Positions 1-6,015 of a stretch of 10,347 bases of DNA are shown here, in pieces. A model generated the notes under the pieces. It saw nothing but the letters and a program-made list of their open reading frames with translations, did no database searches and was not told where the DNA came from. This stretch comes from Streptomyces sp. NBC_01454 (GTDB lineage: Bacteria; Actinomycetota; Actinomycetes; Streptomycetales; Streptomycetaceae), in assembly GCF_036227565.1 (NCBI RefSeq), contig NZ_CP109464.1:1-10347 (forward strand), in the 5' to 3' direction. Made by a program: the position numbers and the translations under genes. Position 1 is the first letter of the stretch. Every line of letters starts with the position of its first letter.

Positions 1-130
1 GGTTGCCGATGACGCTGTAGGCGTCGCCGGGGTGCTCGAACCCGTCCTTGGCGGCCTGGGTGGCGTGGTTGAGGCCACGGATCGCTTCGGCAGCGGCGTC
101 GGACAGTTCGGCGGGGGTCTTGGTGGTCAT
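1..130 (-). CDS. N-terminal part of a 117-aa plasmid protein (continues at 10347 if circular)
   Basis: The minus-strand ATG at 128-130 is preceded by an AAAGGA ribosome site about eight bases upstream. The 43 visible residues begin MTTKTPAELSDAAAEAIRGL and end DAYSVIGN at the window edge, with no stop. The start and composition suggest a soluble alpha-helical protein; no membrane segment is visible. It lies 14 bp downstream of the 28-aa ORF and is probably co-transcribed with it. The one base left over at position 1 joins two bases from the right edge into a Pro codon, and the frame then continues into the protein fragment at 10124-10345. From memory, similar proteins of unknown function occur beside transfer/spread genes on Streptomyces plasmids, but I cannot assign a role. 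The coding call is strong; the function is unknown. Confidence 0.8.
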   Translation of the reverse strand, partial: MTTKTPAELSDAAAEAIRGLNHATQAAKDGFEHPGDAYSVIGN

Positions 131-144
131 GAGTCGATCCTTTC

Positions 145-231
145 TCAGTTCTTGCCGGACTTGTTGCCGGACGACTTGCCGTTGCGGTCGCGGAGATCGC
201 GTTCCAACTTCTGTCGCTGGGCGTCGTCCAT
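145..231 (-). CDS. 28-aa basic hydrophilic small protein
   Basis: This short ORF encodes 28 residues, MDDAQRQKLERDLRDRNGKS followed by SGNKSGKN, then TGA. Its ATG overlaps the TGA of the upstream 49-aa ORF by one base (TGATG), a common arrangement for translational coupling. A GAAGG stretch about ten bases upstream could serve as a ribosome site. The N-terminal half is a charged, probably helical segment; the C-terminal half is a Gly/Ser/Asn/Lys tail. No domain is recognisable. Support comes from the tight packing between two other minus-strand genes and from codon use that matches the neighbours. Confidence 0.5.
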   Translation of the reverse strand: MDDAQRQKLERDLRDRNGKSSGNKSGKN

Positions 232-380
232 CACTGGCCGGCCTTCGGGGTGCCGGGGACGGGGCGGGTGGAGGGGTCGCGGGTCCAGCCGCCGTCGCGC
301 TGGCTGTACTCGCGTACGTCCTGGGGGCGTTCGCCGGCGCGGCCGGGGTCGCGGGTCGGCATGTTCTTGCGGAGTGCCAC
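231..380 (-). CDS. 49-aa charged hypothetical protein
   Basis: The GTG at 378-380 is preceded by AGGAG seven bases upstream, the best ribosome site in this frame. A longer frame upstream has no comparable site and would run through the hairpins at 410-528, so the short form is preferred. The product starts with ALRKNMPTRDPGRAG after the initiator and ends PVPGTPKAGQ. It is rich in Arg, Asp, Pro and Gly, has no hydrophobic segment and is probably largely disordered. It is the first gene after the hairpin block that ends the spread operon, and it couples to the 28-aa ORF. No function is recognisable. Confidence 0.55.
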   Translation of the reverse strand: MALRKNMPTRDPGRAGERPQDVREYSQRDGGWTRDPSTRPVPGTPKAGQ

Positions 381-409
381 GATGGGGCTCCTGTCTCTGC
401 GAGATGGGA

Positions 410-451
410 GCGGACCGGCCGGCCTTCTTTCCGGGATGACGGCCGGTCCGC
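410..451. terminator. 12-bp perfect inverted repeat (hairpin)
   Basis: GCGGACCGGCCG at 410-421 pairs perfectly with CGGCCGGTCCGC at 440-451 across an 18-base loop. It lies in the gap between the 306-aa gene, which ends at 523, and the 49-aa gene. No T tract follows on either strand, as is usual for actinomycete terminators. It could be part of a terminator or attenuator between the two gene groups, or an mRNA-stabilising hairpin. Confidence 0.5.
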
Positions 452-467
452 GCTTGCGTGGAGCGTC

Positions 468-528
468 GGCTGACGGCTCCCCGCCCGCCCCGGCCGGGGT
501 GGCCGGGGCGGACAGGCAGCCGTCAGCC
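468..528 (-). terminator. Two-tier nested hairpin at the end of the spread operon
   Basis: Outer arms GGCTGACGGCT (468-478) and AGCCGTCAGCC (518-528) are perfectly complementary over 11 bp. Inside them, CCGCCCCGGCC (485-495) and GGCCGGGGCGG (501-511) form a second perfect 11-bp stem with a 5-base loop. The outer arm overlaps the stop codon of the 306-aa gene at 523-525, so the structure forms right at the end of that operon on the minus strand. The position and stability fit a factor-independent terminator without a U tract; partial read-through to the short genes below is possible. Confidence 0.65.
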
Positions 529-1443
529 GGCCTTCTGCAGCACGTGCCAGCGGTTGGGGTTCTCCGCGTCCTGGACGATCTGCGCCGCCCCTCCCCCCGC
601 GCTGTTGCTGGCGCTGTTGCTGTTGTTGTTGCTGGCTTGTTGCTCGTTCTGACCTGCGACAACAACAGCAACAGCCGGGCCCGGGGCCCCCTCTTGGAAG
701 GGGCCGGGGGAGGGGCTCGGCGGGCGGGCCGGGAGGTCCTCGACACGCACCCCGGTGGAGACCCCCTTGCCGGCCCCCACACCGCGCGCCCGGGTGCCCT
801 TGGAGACGGGCACCGCAGAGGCCTCACACAGGGCCCGGCAGTCGGCCGGGGACCACCCCCCGGACGACCCCCCGCCGGGGTAGCGGGAGGACAGCCCCAC
901 GACCACCTGAGGCCAGTGCAAACCGGGGGTCGGCTTACCCCCCTCCGAGTGCTCCTCGACCAGGTCGTGGAGGAGGTGCAGGAACGCCTCCGGGGAGGGC
1001 CGGGGGCTGGCCTTCCCCGCGCCTTGCGAACCGGCCTCCCCCGGCGCCTCCTTGGCAGCCTTCGCCTTCTCGACGGAGACCTTGGTGCGCAGGGCCGCGA
1101 ACGACCACACGGCGCCCAGCGGCCACATCAGGGCGTGGTGGCGGTAGACCAGCCAGCACAGGCCCGCCCCGGCGCCGAGGAGCAGGGCGCCGCGGACGTA
1201 GATCCCGAGGTCCGCGCTGAGGCCCTTGAGATCACTGCGGTGGGCCTCCAGGCACCAGCCCTTGAGCCGGGCGGCGAGGGACTTGCCCAGGAGGCTGGAG
1301 CCCTCCCCCAGCGTCGAGCCCAGCCGGACCGCCCAGGCGCTGGCCGCCTTCGCCTTCTCCTCCGCCTGCTGAGCCTTGGCCTTCAGCTCGTCGGCGCGGT
1401 CGGCCAGAGGGCCGGTCTTCTCCGTGCTCGCCTCGACGGTCAC
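523..1443 (-). CDS. 306-aa Spd-like spread membrane protein (last gene of operon)
   Basis: The start is the GTG at 1441-1443, whose GTGA overlaps the stop of the gene before it; the frame is open further upstream but only across that gene. Residues 8-35 are a charged Ala/Lys/Glu helix, probably coiled coil. Two adjacent hydrophobic stretches (about 82-100 and 103-118) look like a membrane hairpin. Residues 150-230 form a compact domain with LHWPQVVVGLSSRYPGGGSS and WSPADCRALCEA, and a Pro-rich linker follows. The tail (about 264-285) is low complexity, with Ala/Val then Asn/Ser runs. Its place in a coupled membrane-protein operon next to a GntR regulator resembles the spd genes of Streptomyces plasmids, which act in spreading plasmid DNA between mycelial compartments. 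The Spd assignment is inferred from context and topology. Confidence 0.75.
   Translation of the reverse strand: MTVEASTEKTGPLADRADELKAKAQQAEEKAKAASAWAVRLGSTLGEGSSLLGKSLAARLKGWCLEAHRSDLKGLSADLGIYVRGALLLGAGAGLCWLVYRHHALMWPLGAVWSFAALRTKVSVEKAKAAKEAPGEAGSQGAGKASPRPSPEAFLHLLHDLVEEHSEGGKPTPGLHWPQVVVGLSSRYPGGGSSGGWSPADCRALCEASAVPVSKGTRARGVGAGKGVSTGVRVEDLPARPPSPSPGPFQEGAPGPAVAVVVAGQNEQQASNNNSNSASNSAGGGAAQIVQDAENPNRWHVLQKAG
613..675. repeat. 17-bp perfect inverted repeat inside the 306-aa gene
   Basis: Bases 613-629 (starting GCTGTTGCTGTTG) are the exact reverse complement of 659-675 (ending CAACAGCAACAGC), with a 29-base spacer. In the protein one arm encodes the Ala/Val run and the other the Asn/Ser run of the C-terminal tail. 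The arms look like trinucleotide-repeat expansions (GTT/AAC) much lower in GC than their surroundings. In the mRNA they would form a long hairpin within the coding sequence. Confidence 0.75.
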
Positions 1444-1943
1444 AGGGACACCGCCCCGTTGAGCACGTCCGCGGCGCTGCTGCCGAGTGCGTTGTACATC
1501 TCGGGCACCCACTGCATGAGCTGGGCGAAACCGGCCGTGGCGCACAGCGTCAGGCCCGCGAACACCCCACCGAACATGCGCTTCTTGTCCTGCTTGCCCG
1601 CCGCCTTCACGACGATCCCGCCGACGATCGCGGCGACCACGACCGCGCAGGCCCCGGGGTAGGTGAGGTGCCCGAGAGAGCCGTGAGCCAAGCTGCCGCC
1701 GCCATGCGCGCCGGTCGTGGCACCGACGCCCTTGTCACCGACCTTGTTGCTCGCCTGCACCGCCTGCATGGCGAACCAGCCGAAGAGGCCGCCCAGGCAC
1801 ATCGTCCAGCCCGCGCCGGTGATCAGCCCGCCGCCGAACGGCACCAGCGCCTTCAACTCCCTGGTGCCCTTCCACCAGGACCGCACATTGATGATCAAGA
1901 TCGCGACGGAGACCGTGGCCCCGGCAAGGGTGAGCGTGTTCAT
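1440..1943 (-). CDS. 167-aa four-helix membrane protein, Spd-like
   Basis: The ATG at 1941-1943 overlaps the upstream stop (ATGA), and its own stop overlaps the downstream GTG start in the same way. The sequence has four hydrophobic segments at about 5-21, 37-62, 97-114 and 123-143. Short basic stretches (RSWWKGTRELK, KAAGKQDKKR) lie between them and would favour the cytoplasmic side. A Gly/His-rich loop occupies about 68-92. Glycine spacing within the helices (GGGLITGAGW, GGLFGW) suggests close helix packing, as in an oligomeric membrane complex. The likely role is a component of the plasmid spread apparatus, inferred from operon context; no enzymatic motif is visible. Confidence 0.75.
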   Translation of the reverse strand: MNTLTLAGATVSVAILIINVRSWWKGTRELKALVPFGGGLITGAGWTMCLGGLFGWFAMQAVQASNKVGDKGVGATTGAHGGGSLAHGSLGHLTYPGACAVVVAAIVGGIVVKAAGKQDKKRMFGGVFAGLTLCATAGFAQLMQWVPEMYNALGSSAADVLNGAVSL

Positions 1944-2683
1944 GCGCGAACTCCCGTGATTGCGGCGACCAGGTCAGGCCAGAGCACGCCCCACGTGCCG
2001 CCGATGAAGGTGGTGACGACGCCGAAGGCATCGAAGAAGGTCAAGCGCCGGACGAGGTCCCCGGCGAGGGTGGCGCGCAAGCGGCAGGGCCGATGGATGC
2101 GCGCGAACACCACCGCGACCGTGGCGGCCGCCGCGACGTGGGAAGCCGCGTAGTGGATGTCCGTGCCGATGTGGTCCAGCGCGGAGCCCCAGATGCGGCC
2201 GACGCCGTACCCGACGCCCGGCAGCGGGTAGATCGCGGCGACCGTCGCGGTCACCGCCACGAGCGGAGAGACCCGGTAGGGCACGGCCCGCGCGAGGCGC
2301 TGCCACCACGTCAGGTCCGGCTCCACCGGCACCGGCTGGTGGACGGTGACGTGCACGTCGATCTGCTGCGGCTGGCCGTACGGGGCCGGCGGCTGCGGCG
2401 GCAGCCAGGGCGTCATCCCTCCACCACGGGGCGGGACCGGGGGCACGGGCGGCAGCCCGAACAGCCAATCTCCGGACCCGCCAGCGGCGGTGGCCACCTG
2501 GGGGACAGGCGGCGCGGCCGGGGTGGACACCGGCCCCTCAGCGGTGGCCGGGGTGGACGGCAGGCCCGGACGGAACGGCCACGCCTCCCCCGGGATCACC
2601 CGGCTCGGGGTGACCGGCCGCGGGGCCTGGACGGGCAGGTGGACAGTCGGCGCAGTCTCCGGCCGCGGAGGGGTGGCGGTCAT
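1940..2683 (-). CDS. 247-aa Pro-rich membrane protein, Spd-like
   Basis: The ATG at 2681-2683 overlaps the TGA of the 62-aa gene, and the stop overlaps the next ATG. Residues 1-130 are Pro/Ala/Gly-rich and probably disordered, with runs such as PPVPPVPPRGGG and a Gln/Pro stretch before DVHVTVHQPVPVEP. A Trp pair (TWWQRL) marks entry to the membrane part. Hydrophobic segments follow at about 140-162, 176-195 and 217-240, separated by a basic loop (ARIHRPCRLRATLAGDLVRR). A proline-rich cytoplasmic arm on a membrane anchor is compatible with known plasmid spread proteins, but I cannot match it to a named Spd protein. It is the third gene of the coupled operon. Confidence 0.75.
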   Translation of the reverse strand: MTATPPRPETAPTVHLPVQAPRPVTPSRVIPGEAWPFRPGLPSTPATAEGPVSTPAAPPVPQVATAAGGSGDWLFGLPPVPPVPPRGGGMTPWLPPQPPAPYGQPQQIDVHVTVHQPVPVEPDLTWWQRLARAVPYRVSPLVAVTATVAAIYPLPGVGYGVGRIWGSALDHIGTDIHYAASHVAAAATVAVVFARIHRPCRLRATLAGDLVRRLTFFDAFGVVTTFIGGTWGVLWPDLVAAITGVRA

Positions 2684-2868
2684 CCCAGGCCCCCGATCCG
2701 GCGCAGCAGCCAGGCCCGCACCCGCAGTTCGTCACCGTCGGGACCGGCGATCACCGGCCGCCGGGCGGCGACGTAGCCGGGCGGTAACGAGGCCGGGACG
2801 GGCTCGACGTCCCGCCACCAGCCCTGCACCGGCAGGATCGTCCGCGTCAGCACCACCGGGGCCGTCAT
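2680..2868 (-). CDS. 62-aa small soluble protein in the spread operon
   Basis: This gene is defined by 4-nt ATGA overlaps at both ends, with the DUF2637 gene before it and the Pro-rich membrane gene after it; that makes it a convincing gene despite its size. The sequence begins MTAPVVLTRTILPVQGWW and ends RVRAWLLRRIGGLG. It has no membrane helix, and the central part (PASLPPGYVAARRPVIAGPDGDE) suggests a small beta-rich fold. The C-terminus is a basic amphipathic helix. I do not recognise the family. Small soluble proteins between membrane genes are common in Streptomyces spd clusters. Confidence 0.75.
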   Translation of the reverse strand: MTAPVVLTRTILPVQGWWRDVEPVPASLPPGYVAARRPVIAGPDGDELRVRAWLLRRIGGLG

Positions 2869-3800
2869 GCCGCAACCCCCTGCAACGTCATCTGCTGCGG
2901 CTCCGGACGCGGCCCGCGCTCCTCGACCAGCGCGGCGAACTGCTTCTCGACCAGGCTCTTGCTGCGGCCAGCCAGCTCTGCCGTCTTACGGAGCGACAGC
3001 ACGCCCTCTCGCCAGCACTGCTCGATGACCGCCGCGGCCTCCTCCGCCGACAGACCACCCACCGGCTCAGGCTCCGGCTGGTACTCGGGCTCCGGCTCGA
3101 CCGGCGGTGCGGGCGCAGTCACGGCCGGGAACTCCGGCCGGTAAAGGCGGCCGGAGCCACCACAGATGGCCACCAGCGGCCGTACAGAGGCCGGAGCAGG
3201 CTCCGCGTCGGGCTGCGGCGCCGCGGGCGCTGAGGCGTCCTTCCAGCCCCACCAGCGGCGACGTGGGGTGTCCACCGGAGCGTCCACGGGGGTGTCCACC
3301 GGCTCGACCTGCGGCTCTACCGTCACCACGGTGGCCGGTCGGGCGGACCGCAGGACGCGGGTCACCAGGTCCGCGCAGCAGGCGATGCTGCCGACCGGGA
3401 GCGCCGCGGCGACGCCGACGAGCACCCAGTGAACCTGAGGCACCGGGCTCAGCCGTGGGCGCGTGCCCTCCAACGGCACCAGGCCATGCACGTAGTTCAG
3501 CGCCAAGCTGGCGAAGGTGTAGAGGACGAGCACCGTCAGCGCCGCCCGGCGGTGACGCCCAGCCAGAACCAGGCTGGCCACCAGCGCGAGGGCGATCGGC
3601 CCGTCAGCAGACAGCGGGTACAGCACCGCGCCCACGGCATCCAGGCCGATCGCGCGGCCCACATCGTGCAACGCCGTCCACGACACGACGAACGCGACGC
3701 CCGCGACGGCGACAAGGCCGACGACGAGACCGGCGCGGACACACGCGACGGTCTCCGGCGCCAACTCCGACGACTCAGGGGAGGCAGTAGAAGACAGCAC
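2865..3800 (-). CDS. DUF2637-type membrane protein with C-terminal helix-turn-helix
   Basis: The frame is open further upstream, but the GTG at 3798-3800 has an AAAGGTGG ribosome site six bases before it, and the longer version would run through the operator palindromes; this gives 311 aa. Four hydrophobic segments (about 23-45, 54-81, 86-106 and 123-145), with the LYPLSADGPIALALVASLVL signature in the second, match DUF2637 membrane proteins of actinomycete plasmids and integrative elements. A long Pro/Glu/Val linker with 'PVDTPVDAPVDT' repeats follows. The end (about 260-296) reads as a helix-turn-helix: EEAAAVIEQCWREG, then LSLRKTAELAGRSKSLVEKQ. First gene of the five-gene operon and divergent from the GntR gene, it is probably the repressed target. 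The role in transfer/spread and DNA tethering is inferred. Confidence 0.8.
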   Translation of the reverse strand: MLSSTASPESSELAPETVACVRAGLVVGLVAVAGVAFVVSWTALHDVGRAIGLDAVGAVLYPLSADGPIALALVASLVLAGRHRRAALTVLVLYTFASLALNYVHGLVPLEGTRPRLSPVPQVHWVLVGVAAALPVGSIACCADLVTRVLRSARPATVVTVEPQVEPVDTPVDAPVDTPRRRWWGWKDASAPAAPQPDAEPAPASVRPLVAICGGSGRLYRPEFPAVTAPAPPVEPEPEYQPEPEPVGGLSAEEAAAVIEQCWREGVLSLRKTAELAGRSKSLVEKQFAALVEERGPRPEPQQMTLQGVAA

Positions 3801-3833
3801 GAAACACCACCTTTCGGTCACAACAGATAGACC

Positions 3834-3953
3834 CCTGAAGGTTCGTGATGAACCTTCAGGTGAGTCACGAAGGTACATCGATGACCCTTCGAGGGCAAGC
3901 GATGTACCTATGGCGACCCGTGATGTACCTTGGCCCGCAGGAAGGTGCATCGC
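3834..3953. promoter_or_regulatory. Operator array between the GntR regulator and the spread operon
   Basis: The divergent intergenic region carries a related repeat family. A perfect palindrome has arms CCTGAAGGTTC (3834-3844) and GAACCTTCAGG (3850-3860) around GTGAT. An imperfect dyad runs 3868-3891 (CGAAGG..CATCGATG..CCTTCG). GATGTACCT occurs twice in direct orientation, at 3901-3909 and 3922-3930, 21 bp (two helical turns) apart. An inverted copy, GAAGGTGCATCGC, lies at 3941-3953, just before the GntR ribosome site. The shared core is AAGGTNCATC / GATGNACCTT. GntR regulators bind such dyads, and KorSA-type proteins repress their own and neighbouring plasmid genes, so these are the likely operators. 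I could not pin down -10/-35 elements with confidence. Confidence 0.75.
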
Positions 3954-3966
3954 GAAAGGAGTGAAG

Positions 3967-4713
3967 GTGGCATACAGGACAACTGGGGCCGGGTATGCGG
4001 AGATTGCCGCCCATTACCGGCAACTGATCGACGATGGAGAGCTATCGCCCGGCGACGCCCTGCCGTCCGTGGCAGACATCCGAGAGCACTACGAGGTGTC
4101 CGCGAAGACCGTGTCCCGCGCGCTCCAGGTCCTCAAGAACGAGGGCTTGGTTGGGTCCCGCGGCAGTCTGGGCACCGTCGTTGCCAGCCGCCCCCGCGTA
4201 GCGGCCGCCAGCGGAGACGCCCGCGTCCAGCGGACGCAGCGCGGCGGACCGAACTACGCCCCAGGCGAGACGAGCACCGGACACGTGGCCATGCTGCGGT
4301 CCTGTGCCGATCCCGTGATCTGCCAGCTACTCGACATCGAGCCGCACGACGAGATCGTGATCCGCCGACGGGTGTTCCGGCAGGACGGCGTACCCAGCGT
4401 GATCGGCGTCGAGTGCATCCATCCGCGCGCACTGTCCGTCGTCCCTGACCTGCTCAAACAAGGGCCACGGGGGCCAGTGCACTGGCTCATCGAGTACAAG
4501 GAGCAAACCGGTCGATCCACCCACGGGTCACCGGAGCGGCGGGCCGCCCGACTCGCCAGCCGTGACGAGCTGGAGATGCTGGAAGTCCCGTTGCCAGACT
4601 CAGACGTGGCGGTGCCGGTCTTGGTTACCTACGTCGTCTACCACGACGAGGACGGCCCCCTGGAGGTGATGGAGGACGTACACGCCCCAGGCCTCTGGCA
4701 CGAAGCGCGATAG
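3967..4713 (+). CDS. GntR-family (HutC/UTRA subfamily) transcriptional regulator, KorSA-like
   Basis: The GTG at 3967 is preceded by AAAGGAG with a five-base gap, giving 248 aa; starts further upstream would lie within the operator array. Residues 8-73 are the winged helix-turn-helix of GntR proteins: YAEIAAHYRQLIDDGELSPG, then ALPSVADIREHYEVSAKTVS and RALQVLKNEGLV, then the GSLGTVV wing. Residues about 100-240 fit the UTRA ligand-binding domain, with VIRRRVFRQDGVPSVIGVEC and the closing VTYVVYHDEDGPLEVMEDVH. Regulators of this type (KorSA of pSAM2 is the classic case) repress plasmid transfer and replication genes. It is the only gene on the plus strand and diverges from the spread operon over a dense set of dyads, so autoregulation and operon repression are likely. 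Any effector is unknown. Confidence 0.9.
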   Translation: MAYRTTGAGYAEIAAHYRQLIDDGELSPGDALPSVADIREHYEVSAKTVSRALQVLKNEGLVGSRGSLGTVVASRPRVAAASGDARVQRTQRGGPNYAPGETSTGHVAMLRSCADPVICQLLDIEPHDEIVIRRRVFRQDGVPSVIGVECIHPRALSVVPDLLKQGPRGPVHWLIEYKEQTGRSTHGSPERRAARLASRDELEMLEVPLPDSDVAVPVLVTYVVYHDEDGPLEVMEDVHAPGLWHEAR

Positions 4714-4716
4714 GCA

Positions 4717-4776
4717 CCACCGGCAAGTCGAAGGGCCCCTCATCGGGAGTTGAGGGGCCCTTCTACTTGCCGGTGG
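4717..4776 (+). terminator. Long hairpin terminator after the GntR gene
   Basis: Starting four bases after the GntR stop, CCACCGGCAAGT (4717-4728) and GAAGGGCCCCTCA (4730-4742) pair with TGAGGGGCCCTTC (4751-4763) and ACTTGCCGGTGG (4765-4776). That is 25 of 26 paired positions, a single mismatch and an 8-base loop. No T run follows. Being nearly symmetric, it could stop transcription from both directions and insulate the GntR gene from the repeat-rich region beyond. Confidence 0.85.
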
Positions 4777-5109
4777 ACACCGTCCGTCCACTGGTGTCCA
4801 CGCCTTCGGTCCGTAAGCCTCCGTGGCCTGGTGCGTCGGCGACTGCGGGTGCGTCGAGCCGGTCAAAAGCGGCTGCCTGCGGAGGGGGTGGACAGGGGTG
4901 GCGTCCGGCCACCGTCCACCACTGTCCACCGTGGCCGATCGCCGTACCCCCGCCGTCACGGATGCAGGCGCATGAGGCGACCGGCCACCGGCCATGGCCG
5001 GTGGGGGAGCAATCTGCTGCCGCGATGTGGCCGGCCACCGTGACGCTTCCAGCGCTGCGGCCATCGTCGTGGCCGATCGTCCGGCCAACCGGCCATGGGC
5101 GGTGGCCGG
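4777..5109. other. 333-bp non-coding region with clustered GGCC palindromes
   Basis: No frame here looks coding. It lies between the convergent GntR gene and zinc-ribbon gene. Notable structures are GTGGACACC/GGTGTCCAC (4773-4781 and 4793-4801); GGTGGACAG/CTGTCCACC (4887-4895 and 4922-4930) around a smaller GGTGG/CCACC stem; a perfect 20-bp palindrome at 4985-5004; and ACCGGCC/GGCCGGT arms near 5090-5112. GTGGCCGATCG occurs twice (about 4931 and 5070) and GGCCACCG recurs several times. Such a cluster could be a replication, transfer or resolution site; nothing in the sequence decides between these. Confidence 0.5.
4985..5004. repeat. Perfect 20-bp palindrome
   Basis: CCACCGGCCATGGCCGGTGG is identical to its own reverse complement with no spacer. 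It is the most symmetric element of the intergenic region, and variants (GGCCATGGGCGGTGGCCGG) recur about 100 bp downstream. It could be a protein-binding or cruciform-forming site. Confidence 0.8.
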
Positions 5110-5499
5110 TCAGAACAACCGGCCCTTGGGCAGGCCCTGGAACACGTCGGACGCCCGACGTGGTTGAGGCCGACGCGAGGAGGCCGGCCTTTCCGCCGGT
5201 TCGGCCGGGGCGGGAATCGCCGGAACCTCCGTTTCGTCAACCGGAGAATTCGTTTCGTCCGTTGACGAATCGGTCGTTTCTCCCGTTGACGAAACGGTTT
5301 CTCGTGTTGACGAAACGGCAGCCGCGTCGGCCAGTGCCTCAGCGATCAGACGATCGTCCCGACGCCGGCGGTACGCGCGTTCCCGGCACAGCCGCGTGCA
5401 GTAGTCCCGGCTCCGGCCTACACCGGATTGCTTGATCGGTCCGCCGCACCAGCCGCACAGCTTCGCGCCGGCGCCGTCCCGTGGGGTCTCGTACGTCAT
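5110..5499 (-). CDS. 129-aa zinc-ribbon protein with acidic Ser/Thr repeat tail
   Basis: The ATG at 5497-5499 begins the conserved-looking part. No ribosome site precedes it, and the frame stays open upstream through the CCGTCATG array, so a start near 5558 or 5606, or a leaderless transcript, is possible. Residues 15-38 hold four Cys in the pattern CGWCG...YCTRLCRERA, followed by a very basic RAYRRRRDDR helix. This is a zinc-binding, probably nucleic-acid-binding module. Residues about 61-91 are an 8-residue repeat (VSSTRET, VSSTGET, DSSTDET, SPVDET), an acidic flexible linker. The end (ASDVFQGLPKGRLF) is short and basic. The Cys layout matches the N-terminus of Rep on the same plasmid. Proximity suggests that it binds the adjacent array; this is inferred. 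Confidence 0.65.
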   Translation of the reverse strand: MTYETPRDGAGAKLCGWCGGPIKQSGVGRSRDYCTRLCRERAYRRRRDDRLIAEALADAAAVSSTRETVSSTGETTDSSTDETNSPVDETEVPAIPAPAEPAERPASSRRPQPRRASDVFQGLPKGRLF

Positions 5500-5518
5500 G
5501 CCGTGACCGTAGCCGGGT

Positions 5519-5612
5519 CCGTCATGGCGTCCGTCATGGCGCCCGTCATGACCCGTCATGGGGTTGGCCGCATGACGGACCCATGACGGGGGCCTGACGG
5601 GCGCCATGACGG
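5519..5612. repeat. Phased array of eight CCGTCATG motifs in two opposed blocks
   Basis: CCGTCATG occurs exactly at 5519, 5531, 5543 and 5553. Its reverse complement CATGACGG occurs at 5571 and 5582, as a one-base variant at 5593, and again exactly at 5605. Spacing is 10-12 bp, close to one helical turn, so the sites line up along one DNA face, and the two blocks point toward a centre near 5565. A 7/8 match (5493-5500) contains the ATG of the zinc-ribbon gene. The array could be an iteron-type or operator array, or a transfer (clt-like) locus of the kind where TraB translocases recognise 8-bp repeats. Confidence 0.85.
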
Positions 5613-5616
5613 ACGC

Positions 5617-6015
5617 TGTTACAAGTTTCTCTACTGGATCAAGGCCGCCCGCTGGCGCGGTCGGCGCGGTCCGGCGTCGGCCGGACCGCTCCTGTCTCCG
5701 CCCCGCTCCCCGGCCACGCTCGGACCGCCGGCCAACGAGCCCGGCCGGGACCGTCGAGGACGTCATCGACCGCCGCTGTACGTCAGCGAGATGACGTACT
5801 CCGTCGAGCACCAGGAGCACGAGCAGCTGCTCGGCCGCCTCCCGAACTTCTCGACAGCCCGGCCGACCAATCCCCCACACCTATGCATCACGACCTAGCG
5901 GCCGATCCAGCACGAGCACCAGGCGCTCGACGAGCTTCAGCGGTCGCGGGGCCGACGGGGCCGGGTCGCTCCTGCCTGCGCCCCCGCTCCCCGGCCCCTC
6001 CAGCCCCCTCGGGGA
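5617..6015. other. 400-bp stretch without a convincing gene
   Basis: An AT-richer patch at 5617-5640 (GTTACAAGTTTCTCTACTGG) sits just beyond the CCGTCATG array and could hold a promoter for either strand, though no clear -10/-35 pair is visible. A degenerate 32-33 bp repeat, sharing GCTCCTG.CT.CGCCCC and GCTCCCCGGCC, occurs at 5684-5715 and 5963-5995. A 35-codon plus-strand ORF at 5791-5898 exists but is not supported well enough to call. Confidence 0.4.

Noticed and set aside
231..827. Minus-strand 198-codon version of the 49-aa gene
   Set aside because: The upstream part overlaps the 306-aa gene and the hairpins; the GTG at 380 has the only good ribosome site.
5791..5898. Plus-strand 35-codon ORF MTYSVEHQEHEQLLGRL..., whose ATG overlaps the stop of another short frame
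   Set aside because: The N-terminus looks protein-like, but there is no clear ribosome site and the C-terminal part is not convincing; it may be a gene remnant.
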